The notes below the pieces were generated by a model. It was not told the origin of the DNA. It worked only from the letters and a program-made list of their open reading frames with translations, and ran no database searches. Position numbers and translations under genes: made by a program. Shown here in pieces: positions 33,687 to 42,828 of a stretch of DNA of 52,544 nt. The DNA is from Thermaerobacter marianensis (lineage in GTDB: Bacteria; Bacillota; Sulfobacillia; DVGY01): contig DYGY01000016.1 in the NCBI GenBank assembly GCA_020724425.1, forward strand, positions 1 to 52,544, given 5' to 3'. Each line of letters opens with the position of its first letter. Position 1 is the stretch's first letter.

Positions 33687-34580
33687 ATGATGCAATCTAG
33701 TCTCAATTTAAATCAAAAGAGAATAGGGTTATGGGGTAAGATACAGGCCTTTTGGACGTTAATAAAGAGCAAGCAGACCTATTTGCTGGTTTTGACTGGC
33801 TGGGCAGGTTTTGCTAGTGCTGCTTGCCCGTTTACCAACTGGCAGACCTCACTTGCTGTTGTGGGAAGCCTCTTTCTGGCTGTTGCCGGTAGTACAGTTC
33901 TGAACATGATCTTTGATAGGGATATTGATGCAAAGATGAACAGGACAGCGAATAGGCCTTTGCCTACCGGTATAGTAAGTTTGACTGAAGCTATAGTTTT
34001 TGGAGTAACGATATCTGTATTGGGGATTGGTTGGGCCTTCTGGCTCAACCCCCTATACGGCCTTATAGTTATGGGTGGACTCTTCATTGATGTTTGGGTT
34101 TATACTGTTCTTCTAAAGAGGCGTACGCCATATTCAATCGTGCTTGGCGGTATTTCCGGTGGTATGCCTATTTTGGCTGGTAGGACACTTGGTCTTGGTA
34201 GTATAGATTTAATTGGTGTGCTTTTGGCTTTAGTAATCTTGCTGTGGATTCCTACACACATTATGACCTTCAGTATGAAATATGCTGATGATTATAAGGC
34301 AGCGGGAATTCCTACGTTCCCTTCGGTGTATGGTGAGCATACAACTAGAGTCATTCTTGCTTGGTCAACTGCTTTAGCTGGACTTGTTATGGTTCTTGTG
34401 GCTCATCTGCTGGGTATGGCAGGACACTATCTTTTCGCTCTGATTACCTTTAGTTTGGCTTTAGCGACTATGGCAGGCGCTAGTGTTGCCAAACCATCAC
34501 CTAAGTTAAACTTCAGTCTTTTTAAGGCTGCTTCTGCTTATATGATGGGAGCTATGCTGCTGATTGCTTTAGCAGTGTGA
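33687..34580 (+). CDS. ctaB: CtaB-like haem O synthase (protohaem IX farnesyltransferase)
   Basis: A UbiA-superfamily prenyltransferase of 297 residues with about eight to nine helices. The first Asp-rich motif reads NMIFDRDIDAKMNRTANRPL followed by PTG, matching CtaB/COX10. The second region, KYADDYKAAGIPTFPSVYG, matches the CtaB form KxxDDYxxAGIPMxPxV. The enzyme adds a farnesyl group to haem b to give haem O. Haem O occurs in some oxidases and related enzymes, so it links the cluster to haem-copper-type chemistry. No CtaA is seen nearby, so haem A is not implied. It starts 24 bases after the lipoprotein gene, with a GGGAGAG site. Confidence 0.85.
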   Translation: MMQSSLNLNQKRIGLWGKIQAFWTLIKSKQTYLLVLTGWAGFASAACPFTNWQTSLAVVGSLFLAVAGSTVLNMIFDRDIDAKMNRTANRPLPTGIVSLTEAIVFGVTISVLGIGWAFWLNPLYGLIVMGGLFIDVWVYTVLLKRRTPYSIVLGGISGGMPILAGRTLGLGSIDLIGVLLALVILLWIPTHIMTFSMKYADDYKAAGIPTFPSVYGEHTTRVILAWSTALAGLVMVLVAHLLGMAGHYLFALITFSLALATMAGASVAKPSPKLNFSLFKAASAYMMGAMLLIALAV

Positions 34581-34605
34581 GTTTCTAGGTTGGATGTGAA
34601 AGTCT

Positions 34606-34794
34606 GTGGAAATTGATAAAAGAAGATTTCCGATGTTGATTATGATGGTTTTTGTTCTGGCAATATTAGCTGGTGTTGTATTCGGATTTGCGCCTAGTCA
34701 TGGTGATAAGGCCGAAAAACAGCAGGGCAGGGTGAACGCAGTCATCGTAGTGGCCCATGATGGAGATGATCTAACTGCAAACATCAACATCTAA
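34606..34794 (+). CDS. Single-span small membrane protein
   Basis: A 62-residue protein with one predicted helix (about 10-28, MLIMMVFVLAILAGVVFGFA) and a polar extracytoplasmic tail containing HGDKAEKQ and VVAHDGDD. The GTG start at 34606 has only a weak ribosome binding site; an internal ATG at 34633 would give a 53-residue version. It lies between the CtaB and polyferredoxin genes with short gaps. Small single-span proteins are common as subunits of membrane oxidases, so a subunit role is inferred only from position. Confidence 0.6.
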   Translation: MEIDKRRFPMLIMMVFVLAILAGVVFGFAPSHGDKAEKQQGRVNAVIVVAHDGDDLTANINI

Positions 34795-34804
34795 GAAGGT
34801 ACGT

Positions 34805-35623
34805 TTGAATGATACTCGTAGGTCACGTAGGTATATGCAGGGAGCTGCAGCTTTGTTTATGCTTGTTATTGGAGCGCGGCATTTGATGCCTGATAGTAAC
34901 AGTACAGCTGGTGGTTTTGATGCTTTCTGTCCATTTGGTGCAGTGGAGAGTGCCTGGTCCTTTTTAACTACAGGTGAAATGTTAAGAACCACCAATGCCT
35001 TGAATATAACCATGTTTGTTGCAGTAATTGCGGTTAGTGTTTTTGCGGGCAGAGCTTTTTGTGGTTGGATGTGTCCGATGGGTGCATTGCAGGATGGGTC
35101 AGCCTGGCTTGCTAGCAGAATTACCGGTGGCAAGGGAAGGAAGAAGGGTTTTCTGCCTTTAAGAGTGCCTGAGAAGCTTGATAAATTTCTTCGCTATTTT
35201 AAGTACTTACTACTTATCTGGATTATTCTTGAGAGTGTAAATGCAGTTTATCCACCGGTACATGAATTCTGTCCAGTACGAGCTACGTATGGATTTGCTT
35301 GGTATTCACCTCTTTTAGTGTTAGTTTTCATTGGTTTTATCGGTAGCTCCATGCTAGTGGAGAGGTTTTCCTGCAAGTATATCTGTCCCTTAGGTGCCAT
35401 TTTAGGGATATTTAACAGGATAGCTCCTTTAAGACCTATTGTAAATAAGGGTAGTTGTGTTGATTGTGGTAATTGTACTAGGCATTGTCCAATGGGTATT
35501 CCTGATGTGCCTGATCAGCTTAACAGTGCAGAATGTACTCGCTGTCTGGAATGCTTAGAAAGTTGTGGACGCAAAAATACTATGCTTTTATGGTTAGGGA
35601 AAACTAAATCAGTAGAGCAGTGA
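34805..35623 (+). CDS. NapH/CcoG-like membrane polyferredoxin
   Basis: A 272-residue membrane iron-sulfur protein. Four to five helices carry CX3CP-type motifs at their ends: FCPFGAVES, FCGWMCPMGALQD and FSCKYICPLGAIL. The C-terminal part (about 215-265) has two [4Fe-4S] clusters, CVDCGNCTRHCPMG and CTRCLECLESCGR; in the second the usual last Cys-Pro is Cys-Gly. This is the architecture of NapH, CcoG and the NosR C-terminus, which move electrons across or within the membrane. Here it could feed electrons from quinol or ferredoxin to the histidine-rich protein. The TTG start at 34805 has an AAGGT site. It is the last gene before a strong terminator. Confidence 0.83.
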   Translation: MNDTRRSRRYMQGAAALFMLVIGARHLMPDSNSTAGGFDAFCPFGAVESAWSFLTTGEMLRTTNALNITMFVAVIAVSVFAGRAFCGWMCPMGALQDGSAWLASRITGGKGRKKGFLPLRVPEKLDKFLRYFKYLLLIWIILESVNAVYPPVHEFCPVRATYGFAWYSPLLVLVFIGFIGSSMLVERFSCKYICPLGAILGIFNRIAPLRPIVNKGSCVDCGNCTRHCPMGIPDVPDQLNSAECTRCLECLESCGRKNTMLLWLGKTKSVEQ

Positions 35624-35626
35624 GCA

Positions 35627-35654
35627 GGGGGGATTATTGATCCCTCCCTTTTTT
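35627..35654 (+). terminator. Terminator closing the respiratory cluster
   Basis: GGGGGGAT (35627-35634) pairs with ATCCCTCCC (35640-35648), with one bulge, followed by six T. It ends the plus-strand run and separates it from the CPBP protease gene. Confidence 0.88.
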
Positions 35655-35716
35655 GTTGTTAAGTTGAGAGGTCTCTAAAACCCTGTGTTGAATATAATAT
35701 CATACGGAGGCGTGTT

Positions 35717-36262
35717 ATGGCATTTAGACGAGTTTTAATGATGATAATACTGTCTCAGGCTGGATTTATTTCGATTGCAGCTCTAATCATGTACTTATCT
35801 AATGAATCATTGGCGAATATTATAGTTCCGGGTTCTGGTTTAATTATTGTTCTATATGGACTGTTAGTAACCATTGGTGCACTATTGTTAGTGGGTGCGG
35901 CCTACATACTGTTTCCTTCATTGAAAGATATGGGAACAAGAATTGTTGAAGATGGTCTAAGGATGTTTGGTAAGTGGCAGTTAGTACTATTAGGTGTTAC
36001 CGCTGCTATTGGTGAAGAGATTCTTTTTAGAGGGGCTTTACAGCCAATTATCGGTATTATACCGGCTAGCATCCTCTTTGGTTTTGTTCATATGGGTTGG
36101 CAAAAGGATATGTGGCCCTATAGCGCTACTGCAGCAGCCATTGGAATACTGTTGGGTTTGGCTTATCAGTATACCGGGGAGATCTGGGTCTCCATTATTG
36201 GGCATGGTTTGTATAATATGGTTGCTATTTTGCATACAGCTAAAGTGATTGAGGAGGGATAA
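35717..36262 (+). CDS. CPBP-family intramembrane metalloprotease
   Basis: A 181-residue membrane protein of the Abi/CAAX-protease-like (CPBP) family. The motifs are EEILFRGALQ (about 96-105), FGFVHMGWQKD (about 120-130) and the C-terminal HGLYNMVA, providing the glutamate and histidine residues of the metal site. About five helices. Targets of bacterial members are mostly unknown, including bacteriocin self-immunity and CAAX-like processing. The start follows GGAGGCG. It overlaps no gene and is followed three bases after its stop by the O-methyltransferase, so they are cotranscribed. Confidence 0.82.
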   Translation: MAFRRVLMMIILSQAGFISIAALIMYLSNESLANIIVPGSGLIIVLYGLLVTIGALLLVGAAYILFPSLKDMGTRIVEDGLRMFGKWQLVLLGVTAAIGEEILFRGALQPIIGIIPASILFGFVHMGWQKDMWPYSATAAAIGILLGLAYQYTGEIWVSIIGHGLYNMVAILHTAKVIEEG

Positions 36263-36264
36263 TC

Positions 36265-36840
36265 TTGCAGGCAAAAGAAAAGCAAGTGATTGAGAGAATC
36301 TGGGCTAAAAAGGAATGGGAGGATTCTCAGAACCTAGTTAAAGAAGCTAGGAGCAGAAACATTGAACCTATTGCTGGAGAAACCCTATATTTCTTTGCAA
36401 GGGGTACTCGGGCAAAGAGGATACTTGAGATTGGTGGCTCCACAGGACTCTCAACTATTTTCCTGGCCGCCGCTGCAAGGGATAATGGTGGTAGAGTATA
36501 TTCACTTGAGCTTTTGCCAGGCAGGGTTGAACAGGCCAGATACAATCTCAGGGATGCCGGGTTAGAGGAATATGTGGAACACAGAATTGGTGATGCCTAT
36601 CGCCATCTACCAGAATTAGAAGGCAAATTCGATTTTGTCCTGCTAGATTGTGAAAAGCCTGATTATCTGCCATTTCTTAAGCTTGTGCTAGATAAGGTGG
36701 AACCAGGTACATTTATCTTTGCCGATAATGTTATCTCCCATCAGAATGAATTGCTGGAGTTTCTTTCTTTTATGAAGAGTGAACTTGACTCCATGGTGAT
36801 ACCTGTTGGGAAAGGACTAGCTGTGGGTATTAGTAGATGA
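36265..36840 (+). CDS. Class I O-methyltransferase
   Basis: A 191-residue SAM-dependent methyltransferase of the Methyltransf_3/24 type. The SAM-binding motif I is ILEIGGSTGLSTIFLA (about 55-70), motif II YSLELLPGRVEQAR, and DFVLLDCEKPDYLPFL (about 125-140) carries the metal or substrate region. The family methylates catechols, caffeoyl-CoA or tRNA wobble uridine (TrmR-like), and the length and order best resemble the last two. The substrate is not determinable. The TTG start lies after GGAGGG, two bases after the CPBP stop. The end overlaps the convergent membrane gene by 11 bases. Confidence 0.82.
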   Translation: MQAKEKQVIERIWAKKEWEDSQNLVKEARSRNIEPIAGETLYFFARGTRAKRILEIGGSTGLSTIFLAAAARDNGGRVYSLELLPGRVEQARYNLRDAGLEEYVEHRIGDAYRHLPELEGKFDFVLLDCEKPDYLPFLKLVLDKVEPGTFIFADNVISHQNELLEFLSFMKSELDSMVIPVGKGLAVGISR

Positions 36841-37408
36841 ATCCCTTGCCGAAGATGAATATTGCTGCTGTGATTAAGGCAGAAAGGGTGGCTCCAGCAA
36901 TCACCTGGTAGACATCGTGGCGTTTTAGATATAGTCTAGCCCAACCCATAACCGGTAGGAAAACTAAGGGCCAGTACAGGTTAAAGATGATTAAGAGGAC
37001 TGTGGCGAAGCCGGAAACACCTACCATATGCAAGCTGATACGCCAGTAACGGGTTATTGCATACATTGTGATGCCTAAAAAGAAGTATGTGGCCAGAAGA
37101 GCTAGATGAAGTGCTGGTCCACCTAGAAAGTAGATTAGCCAGTATGCTAGGAAATCTGCGAGAATACTAATGCGGATCATTCCTAGTCTTTCTTCTTTTA
37201 GAGGCAGATCAAAGCCTGATATTGTTCCTCGCTTTAATCCGGAAAGAATATAGACAAGAGGGATTAGTGCTACCAGACTGAAGGAAATTAGAGTCCAGTA
37301 TATGGCCGAGATTGGATCTGTCTCTACTCTAGCTAGGAGATAGAAGACAAAAAGTGAGAGTATGGTGCTATCACCTGCTCGGGAGATTATGGTAGCTAAT
37401 TTCTTCAA
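36830..37408 (-). CDS. PAP2-like membrane protein
   Basis: A 192-residue integral membrane protein with about five helices. The C-terminal part contains ITRYWRISLHMVGVSG and GWARLYLKRHDVYQVIAG, which resemble the conserved KxSxHxxGxxG and RxxLxRHxxxQVxAG pattern of PAP2-superfamily lipid phosphatases, so I infer a lipid or isoprenoid-phosphate phosphatase. I use the TTG at 37408, eight bases after GAGAGGG, because the longer frame has no ribosome binding site. It faces the methyltransferase gene and is divergent from the PHP phosphatase gene, with a 123-base gap between their starts. Confidence 0.72.
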   Translation of the reverse strand: MKKLATIISRAGDSTILSLFVFYLLARVETDPISAIYWTLISFSLVALIPLVYILSGLKRGTISGFDLPLKEERLGMIRISILADFLAYWLIYFLGGPALHLALLATYFFLGITMYAITRYWRISLHMVGVSGFATVLLIIFNLYWPLVFLPVMGWARLYLKRHDVYQVIAGATLSALITAAIFIFGKGFIY

Positions 37409-37531
37409 AGTTATCAGCCCTCTCAGTATATTTGGGATAGCATTCGCTATTAGGCCTGGGTTCTCCTTCCAGGTCACATTTGTTGTTATGGTCATAGTTA
37501 GATATAATTGGACTTGATGGGAGATGATTGT

Positions 37532-38338
37532 TTGCTAATTGATTACCATATTCATTCCACCTTTTCTAGAGACAGTTCAATGACGTTGAGGGAGGTTTGT
37601 GAGAGGGCTTGTCAGTTAGGTATTAAAGAGATTGCCGTTACAGAGCATATGGATTTTGATCCAAGAGACTATAGTTACGGCTATTTTGATTATGAGGCAT
37701 ATTCAAAAGAGATTGAGCTTGAGCAAGAAAAGTATGCGGGTCGCTTGATAATCAAAAAGGGTGTGGAGGTAGATTATCAGCAAAGAAATGAAAAGAAGAT
37801 TGGAAAATGGTTAGAAAGCCATTCCTTTGATTATGTTTTGGGGTCAGTTCATTATGTTATAGATACCAATCTCTCTGAGATAGAGCCTGTTCGAAGGCTG
37901 TTTTCTCAGCATCGCAGGATGGAGATTTACAAAGAGTATTTTAAGGAGGTTCAGGCTGCTGTTCTATCGGGAATGTTCAATGCTATTGGGCACATGGATC
38001 TGGTTAAAAGACAGGGTTCGGTTTATATGGGTCCTTTGCTGTTAGAGGACATTAAAGAAGAAGTTATTGAAGTGTTAGAAGCAATGATTAAGACTGGTGT
38101 GGTGCCTGAGGTGAATACCTCGGGGTGGCGTCAACCACCCCGGGAACCCTTCCCCGGACCAGATACTCTTAAATTGTATCATGATCTTGGAGGAGAATTT
38201 GTAACTATTGGTTCTGACTCTCATCAGCTTAGGCAACTTGGCTTTAATCTTGATGAAGCTAGAGAACTATTAAGGGGAATAGGTTTTCAGTCTTTAGCTA
38301 CTTTTGATAAGGGAAGACTAGTTCCTGTAGAGCTTTGA
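37532..38338 (+). CDS. PHP-domain phosphoesterase (histidinol-phosphatase type)
   Basis: A 268-residue PHP-superfamily metal phosphatase. The first motif is [20 protein letters not shown] (about 4-23), then [32 protein letters not shown], and near the end [14 protein letters not shown] and [13 protein letters not shown], all metal ligands of the family. HisK-type histidinol-phosphatases have this layout, but no other his genes are in the window, so another phosphomonoester cannot be excluded. The TTG start at 37532 lies eight bases after GGGAG. The 3' end overlaps the chemoreceptor gene by 21 bases. Confidence 0.85.
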   Translation: MLIDYHIHSTFSRDSSMTLREVCERACQLGIKEIAVTEHMDFDPRDYSYGYFDYEAYSKEIELEQEKYAGRLIIKKGVEVDYQQRNEKKIGKWLESHSFDYVLGSVHYVIDTNLSEIEPVRRLFSQHRRMEIYKEYFKEVQAAVLSGMFNAIGHMDLVKRQGSVYMGPLLLEDIKEEVIEVLEAMIKTGVVPEVNTSGWRQPPREPFPGPDTLKLYHDLGGEFVTIGSDSHQLRQLGFNLDEARELLRGIGFQSLATFDKGRLVPVEL

Positions 38339-39691
38339 TTTTTTTAGGGAACTTGCTAATTCTCTTAGGGAGTCTAAGAGAGGTTCTAGGGCTAAGTGTT
38401 CCTCATGCATTATGTCTGCTAAGGTACTAACTTCTTCAGCTAGTCCTAGATTGTTGACTGCCGCTATTGAGACTTTCTCTATCGATGATAGGACTTGGTT
38501 GCTGCTAACAGCCATTTCTTCGGTAGCGTGTGAATGCTTAAAGACAGAGTGTTGGAATCTTTCAAGGGATTCTAAGGCTTCATCGTTGCTAGCAGAAATC
38601 TGTTCAGTGGCTATGGAGATCTTCTGTAGTTGTTGGTTTGTATCATCCACCCTAGAGACAATATCTGTTAGGGATTTAGCCGCGTTATTGGTCAGATCTA
38701 TTCCCTCAGTTACCTGTGTTGCGGTTTCTTCCATGGCCTGTACTGTGGCCTCGATTCCTAAACCTATGGTTCCAACAAGGGCAGCTATTTCTTTGGCTGC
38801 TTTTCCTGATCTTTCGGCAAGTTTATGGACTTCTGAGGCTACCACTGCAAAACCTCGCCCGTGTTCGTTTGCTCTTGCTGCTTCGATGGCTGCGTTAAGA
38901 GCGAGAAGGTTGGTTTGTGAAGCAATATCCTCAATTTCTTCTGAGAATATACCTATTTGTGTAGAGAGATCGCTAAGTTCTCCGATTTTTTGAACAGACT
39001 GTGTTGTTGCTATCTGGATTGAATGCATGTTCTCCATGACCTCTGTCACTGCTTGGCCACCTTGTCTAGCTGTTCTAGTAGTTTCTTGGGTGGATTTGGC
39101 TGCTTGTTTAGCCAGGGAGATGATGTCTGATACGGAGGTAATGACCTGTTGAATTATATCTGTCATCATATTTACATCGGTAAGTTGGTTCTGAGCTCCT
39201 ATAGAGATCTGGTCGATGCTTTGTTCAAGAACATTTAAGACTTGTTGGACTTCTCTGAGTCCTTCTTCTTGGGATTTGGCCCCCTCTGCTACACTTGATG
39301 TGTATACAGCTACTTGTTTTGTTTGTGTCATATCCTTTTCAACTAGGCGGTCTAGTGTAAAGGCTGTTTCTTCTAGAGAGGTTGCTGCTTGTTCAGTCTT
39401 TGCGGTTGTGTTATGCAGCGAAGCTGTTAGGTCAGAGGCTACACTAGCAAGCAGGTCAAGTTCACCTGCAAAAGGGTTTGGGTAGCCACTGTTGCTGGCA
39501 TCTTGAACAGCTTTAGTTATTTTCTTTAGGGGTGTTAGGATTCTCCTTTGAAGATAGATACCGAGAATGCTAGCTAGAAACAGTGCCATTACTGCTATAT
39601 TCACAGGGGTAACTGGTAGGTAGAACACGGTATATAGGGACACTGAAATTAGTATCAAAGCTACAAATGTGAACTGGGTTTGCAATCTCAT
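38318..39691 (-). CDS. Methyl-accepting chemotaxis protein without a sensor ectodomain
   Basis: A 457-residue chemoreceptor. Two close helices (about 10-25 and 30-47) with almost nothing between them are followed by a cytoplasmic MA signalling domain. Its hairpin tip is [20 protein letters not shown] (about 250-270), the most conserved MCP region, followed by [20 protein letters not shown]. With no periplasmic domain it senses from the cytoplasm or membrane, or serves as a partner. The start at 39691 follows AGGGAGG. The coupling proteins CheA and CheW are not in the window. See the tandem PilJ-type sensors at 43922-47073 as possible partners. Confidence 0.88.
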   Translation of the reverse strand: MRLQTQFTFVALILISVSLYTVFYLPVTPVNIAVMALFLASILGIYLQRRILTPLKKITKAVQDASNSGYPNPFAGELDLLASVASDLTASLHNTTAKTEQAATSLEETAFTLDRLVEKDMTQTKQVAVYTSSVAEGAKSQEEGLREVQQVLNVLEQSIDQISIGAQNQLTDVNMMTDIIQQVITSVSDIISLAKQAAKSTQETTRTARQGGQAVTEVMENMHSIQIATTQSVQKIGELSDLSTQIGIFSEEIEDIASQTNLLALNAAIEAARANEHGRGFAVVASEVHKLAERSGKAAKEIAALVGTIGLGIEATVQAMEETATQVTEGIDLTNNAAKSLTDIVSRVDDTNQQLQKISIATEQISASNDEALESLERFQHSVFKHSHATEEMAVSSNQVLSSIEKVSIAAVNNLGLAEEVSTLADIMHEEHLALEPLLDSLRELASSLKKSKLYRN

Positions 39692-39850
39692 AAAATTACC
39701 TCCCTGTAATCTCTTGATATTAGCATACATTAGAACACCTAGATAGTCGGTGATTGCTTTCACGCAGACGATATGACTTGGAAGGTATTTGACCCATCTC
39801 TGTAGAATTGTTAAGGGACTCGAACTATTCTAAAGAGAGGGGTCTTCTCT

Positions 39851-41878
39851 ATGAAGCGTAAGATGGTCCCTGAGGACCTTTACAAGCTGAAGCTTGTATC
39901 TGATGTTCAGATGAGTCCTTGTGGGAGTTGGGTTGTTTATGTAAAGACTGTTTTTGCAGGTGAAGAAAATGAAGAGCAGTCTCATATCTGGATACTGGAT
40001 GTGGAGTCAGGAGAGGAGAAGCAGTATACCTATGGTCCAAAGAGTGATAGTCAACCCCGTTTTTCACCTGATGGTAGGTATCTGGCTTTTGTTCGTCAGG
40101 TATCTTTGGGGAATGGGCAGGGTGAAGATAGACAGATCTGGCTGATATCTTTGGCTGGTGGTGAAGCCTATCAGTTGACCTCAATGAGATATGGTGCTAG
40201 TATGCCTGTCTGGGCACCTGATTCACAGAGTTTGGCTTTTCTTTCTCAGGTGGGATTAGATGATGAGTATGAGAAGTTAATTAAACCCATGAGTGAACAG
40301 GATCGCAAGGAAGAAAAGAAGAAGAAACAGAATGAGGCTTGGGTGACTAGGGATTTAAGGTATAAGTTTGATACTTCAGGACTTTTTAGTGAAAAGAGGA
40401 TGCAAATCTGGGTAGTGCATATTAAGGAGAAGGATAAGCCTAAACAGGTTACCAACGGGCAGTGGAACAAAGGGGTTCCTTCCTGGTCTCCTGATGGTAA
40501 GAGGTTGGCTTTTGCCGGGAATGATAGTACTCAAGCAGACTATGAAAGAATTTCTGATATCTATGTGGTTGATGTGGATACTACAGAGTATTTCTCTGTA
40601 ACTGGTAGGAGTGGAGCTTTCTATCATGCTAGTTGGTCTCCTGATGGCAAGACTCTAGGTGTTATAGGTCATACTAATGAATATTATGGAGCTACTTTGC
40701 TTAAGCTCTGGCTATTTCCGGTATTGCTCAATAGTGAAGGAAGACTCCTGACAGCTGATTTTGATAGGGGAATAGGTAATGTGGTGGGTAGTGATACCAG
40801 ACCAGGCGGTTTTGGTTCCTTTGATATTTTTTGGAGCCCTCAAGGAGATACCATCTACTTTACCGCTTCAGATCAGGGCGCTAACCATCTGTTTAGGGTA
40901 AATATAAGTACCGGTGAAGTTAATCGTTTGATTGATGGAAAGCGTGAGCTATATTCTGTCAGTATGGATGCAAAAAGAGAGAAGATTGTTGCTGCAGTAT
41001 CAAGCATTACTTTGCCTGGAGATATCTTCTTGTTTGCAGGTTCAGAGAGAAGATTAACTGAGGTTAATCAAGAGATCTTGGATGAGCTAGAGTTAGCTGA
41101 TGCTGAAGAGATTACCTTTAAGGGAGCTGATGGTTGGGATATCCAGGGGTGGCTTCTTAAGCCTATAGGTTTTGAAGGGGGCAAGAAGTATCCCTTGGTG
41201 TTAGAGATTCATGGTGGTCCCCACACTGCCTATGGATATTCTTTTTATCAAGAAATGCAGTTACTAGCAGCTGAGGGGTATGTGGTTCTGTTTACTAACC
41301 CTAGGGGTAGTGATAGTTATGGTCAGCTATTTAATCAGGCCTGTCAGAAAGATTATGGTGGGAAGGATTATGAAGACTTAATGAAGGCTGTAGATTATAC
41401 TATTAGCCTTGGTTATGTTGATGAGACAAAGCTAGGGGTAACTGGTGGCAGTTATGGTGGATTCATGACTAATTGGATAGTTAGTCAAACTGATAGGTTT
41501 GCTGTTGCAGTCACTCATCGTAGTATTTCTAACTGGGTTACTTTTTATGGTGTATCTGATATTGGTCCCTGGTTTACCGATAGTGAGCATGGTGAGTTAA
41601 CTCCTTGGGAGAACCTTGATGAGTTATGGAACATTTCACCGATGAAATATGTGGATAAGGTGACCACCCCTATTCAGATTTGTCATAGTGAGAATGATCT
41701 TCGCTGTCCTATGGAACAGGCAGAACAGTTCTATACGGCACTGAAAATTTTGAAAAGAGAGACCGAGTTTGTCAGACATCCAAGATCTAATCATGAGTTA
41801 ACTAGGAGTGGTCCGGCAATCTTAAGAGTGGATCGCTTCCATAAGAATCTAGAGTGGTATAGGAGATACTTAGGTTAA
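39851..41878 (+). CDS. S9-family prolyl oligopeptidase (acylaminoacyl-peptidase-like)
   Basis: A 675-residue serine peptidase. Residues 1-390 form a beta-propeller, with WD-like repeats such as PRFSPDGRYLAFV, PVWAPDSQSLAFLS, PSWSPDGKRLAFAG and ASWSPDGKTLGV. Residues about 410-675 are the alpha/beta-hydrolase domain, with LVLEIHGGPHTAYG, the nucleophile GGSYGGFMTNW (Ser about 546), the aspartate in HSENDLRCPMEQAEQ and the histidine in SNHELTRSG. It cleaves short peptides or N-blocked amino acids in the cytoplasm. No signal peptide. The start follows AGAGGGG. A terminator closes it. Confidence 0.9.
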   Translation: MKRKMVPEDLYKLKLVSDVQMSPCGSWVVYVKTVFAGEENEEQSHIWILDVESGEEKQYTYGPKSDSQPRFSPDGRYLAFVRQVSLGNGQGEDRQIWLISLAGGEAYQLTSMRYGASMPVWAPDSQSLAFLSQVGLDDEYEKLIKPMSEQDRKEEKKKKQNEAWVTRDLRYKFDTSGLFSEKRMQIWVVHIKEKDKPKQVTNGQWNKGVPSWSPDGKRLAFAGNDSTQADYERISDIYVVDVDTTEYFSVTGRSGAFYHASWSPDGKTLGVIGHTNEYYGATLLKLWLFPVLLNSEGRLLTADFDRGIGNVVGSDTRPGGFGSFDIFWSPQGDTIYFTASDQGANHLFRVNISTGEVNRLIDGKRELYSVSMDAKREKIVAAVSSITLPGDIFLFAGSERRLTEVNQEILDELELADAEEITFKGADGWDIQGWLLKPIGFEGGKKYPLVLEIHGGPHTAYGYSFYQEMQLLAAEGYVVLFTNPRGSDSYGQLFNQACQKDYGGKDYEDLMKAVDYTISLGYVDETKLGVTGGSYGGFMTNWIVSQTDRFAVAVTHRSISNWVTFYGVSDIGPWFTDSEHGELTPWENLDELWNISPMKYVDKVTTPIQICHSENDLRCPMEQAEQFYTALKILKRETEFVRHPRSNHELTRSGPAILRVDRFHKNLEWYRRYLG

Positions 41879-41900
41879 GCCCGGTTTCCGGGCTTTTCTT
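41877..41900 (+). terminator. Terminator after the S9 peptidase gene
   Basis: AAGCCCGG, TTT and CCGGGCTT form a perfect stem ending in TTTTCTT. It overlaps the stop codon of the peptidase gene. Confidence 0.88.
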
Positions 41901-41948
41901 AATATTGCCTGTTACTTACAGATAATGTATATATGGGGGTGAACTCGT

Positions 41949-42818
41949 TTGGAGATATCTTTTGATCAGGCCAATATGTTGAGACTTAGTGGAACTACAA
42001 GGATTCCTATGAACTGGTTTGGTAGAGTCCTTAAGTTCCAGGTTATAGATATTAAGGGTAGTGATATAACCTTAAGAGGACAGGGGCAGACTGTGAAAGC
42101 TAAGACAACCGTTCCTCTACAGCTAGGACAGGAGGTTCAGGTTAGAGCAGAAGCTGGTAGGGAACAGGTTTTGTTAAGATTGCTTAATGTGGAAAAGACT
42201 CCAGTGGAGGTCCTACGAACCCTAGATTTGAGTTCTTATGCTCAGAGATTGAACCTTGTTCAAGAGTTAATTGCTTTAAAGCAGCCTTTGAGCAGAGAGT
42301 TAATCCTGGCATTAGAAAGAGAGTTGGGAGATGTTAAAGAAGATCCTCTAGGCCATCTCTTTCTAAGGGCTAAGGGTATTCCTGTAAACGCTAGAAGTTT
42401 AGCTATCTGGAGATTCCTAAAGGACACAGAGTTAGATGAGATAAGATCTTTGTATGTAATGGTATTAGAGGAATATGTTCCTAAAGAAGGCATACCCTAT
42501 ACTTTGCAGTACTGGGGATACTGGCCTTTTTCTCTAACAGGAGATAGAGAGATTGGGGTGGAAGAAAAGAAATACTTGCTTTTGCAGATTCCTACAGAAA
42601 ATCTGGGATTGATAACTGTGTTGCTAAGCTATATGGAGAAGAATAGCAGGTTGATGGTTTCTTTAGGTTCAAGTAATGAAACCGTTCGTGAAGTACTCAG
42701 AAGTTCAACAGGTGAGCTTTTTAGGCTCCTTAATGAAGACTTTCAGGTAGAAGCAATTGATGTTCTAGCAACAGAGAAGAAAAAACATCTAATTAAGGGT
42801 CTTGATGTGACCATATGA
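41949..42818 (+). CDS. YlqG-like protein (FliK-related, putative)
   Basis: A 289-residue protein with no signal peptide or helices. Segments such as QTVKAKTTVPLQLGQEVQVR (about 58-76) and the C-terminal IPTENLGLITVLLSYMEKNS recall the Bacillus YlqG family, a hook-length-regulator (FliK)-like protein. The assignment rests on those segments and on the neighbour, an FlhB-C-terminal (YlqH-like) protein, since ylqG-ylqH are paired in Bacillus. Proposed roles in flagellar export are unproven. No other flagellar genes are seen. The TTG start follows GGGGGTGA. Confidence 0.65.
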   Translation: MEISFDQANMLRLSGTTRIPMNWFGRVLKFQVIDIKGSDITLRGQGQTVKAKTTVPLQLGQEVQVRAEAGREQVLLRLLNVEKTPVEVLRTLDLSSYAQRLNLVQELIALKQPLSRELILALERELGDVKEDPLGHLFLRAKGIPVNARSLAIWRFLKDTELDEIRSLYVMVLEEYVPKEGIPYTLQYWGYWPFSLTGDREIGVEEKKYLLLQIPTENLGLITVLLSYMEKNSRLMVSLGSSNETVREVLRSSTGELFRLLNEDFQVEAIDVLATEKKKHLIKGLDVTI

Positions 42819-42828
42819 GGTGAGTCCT

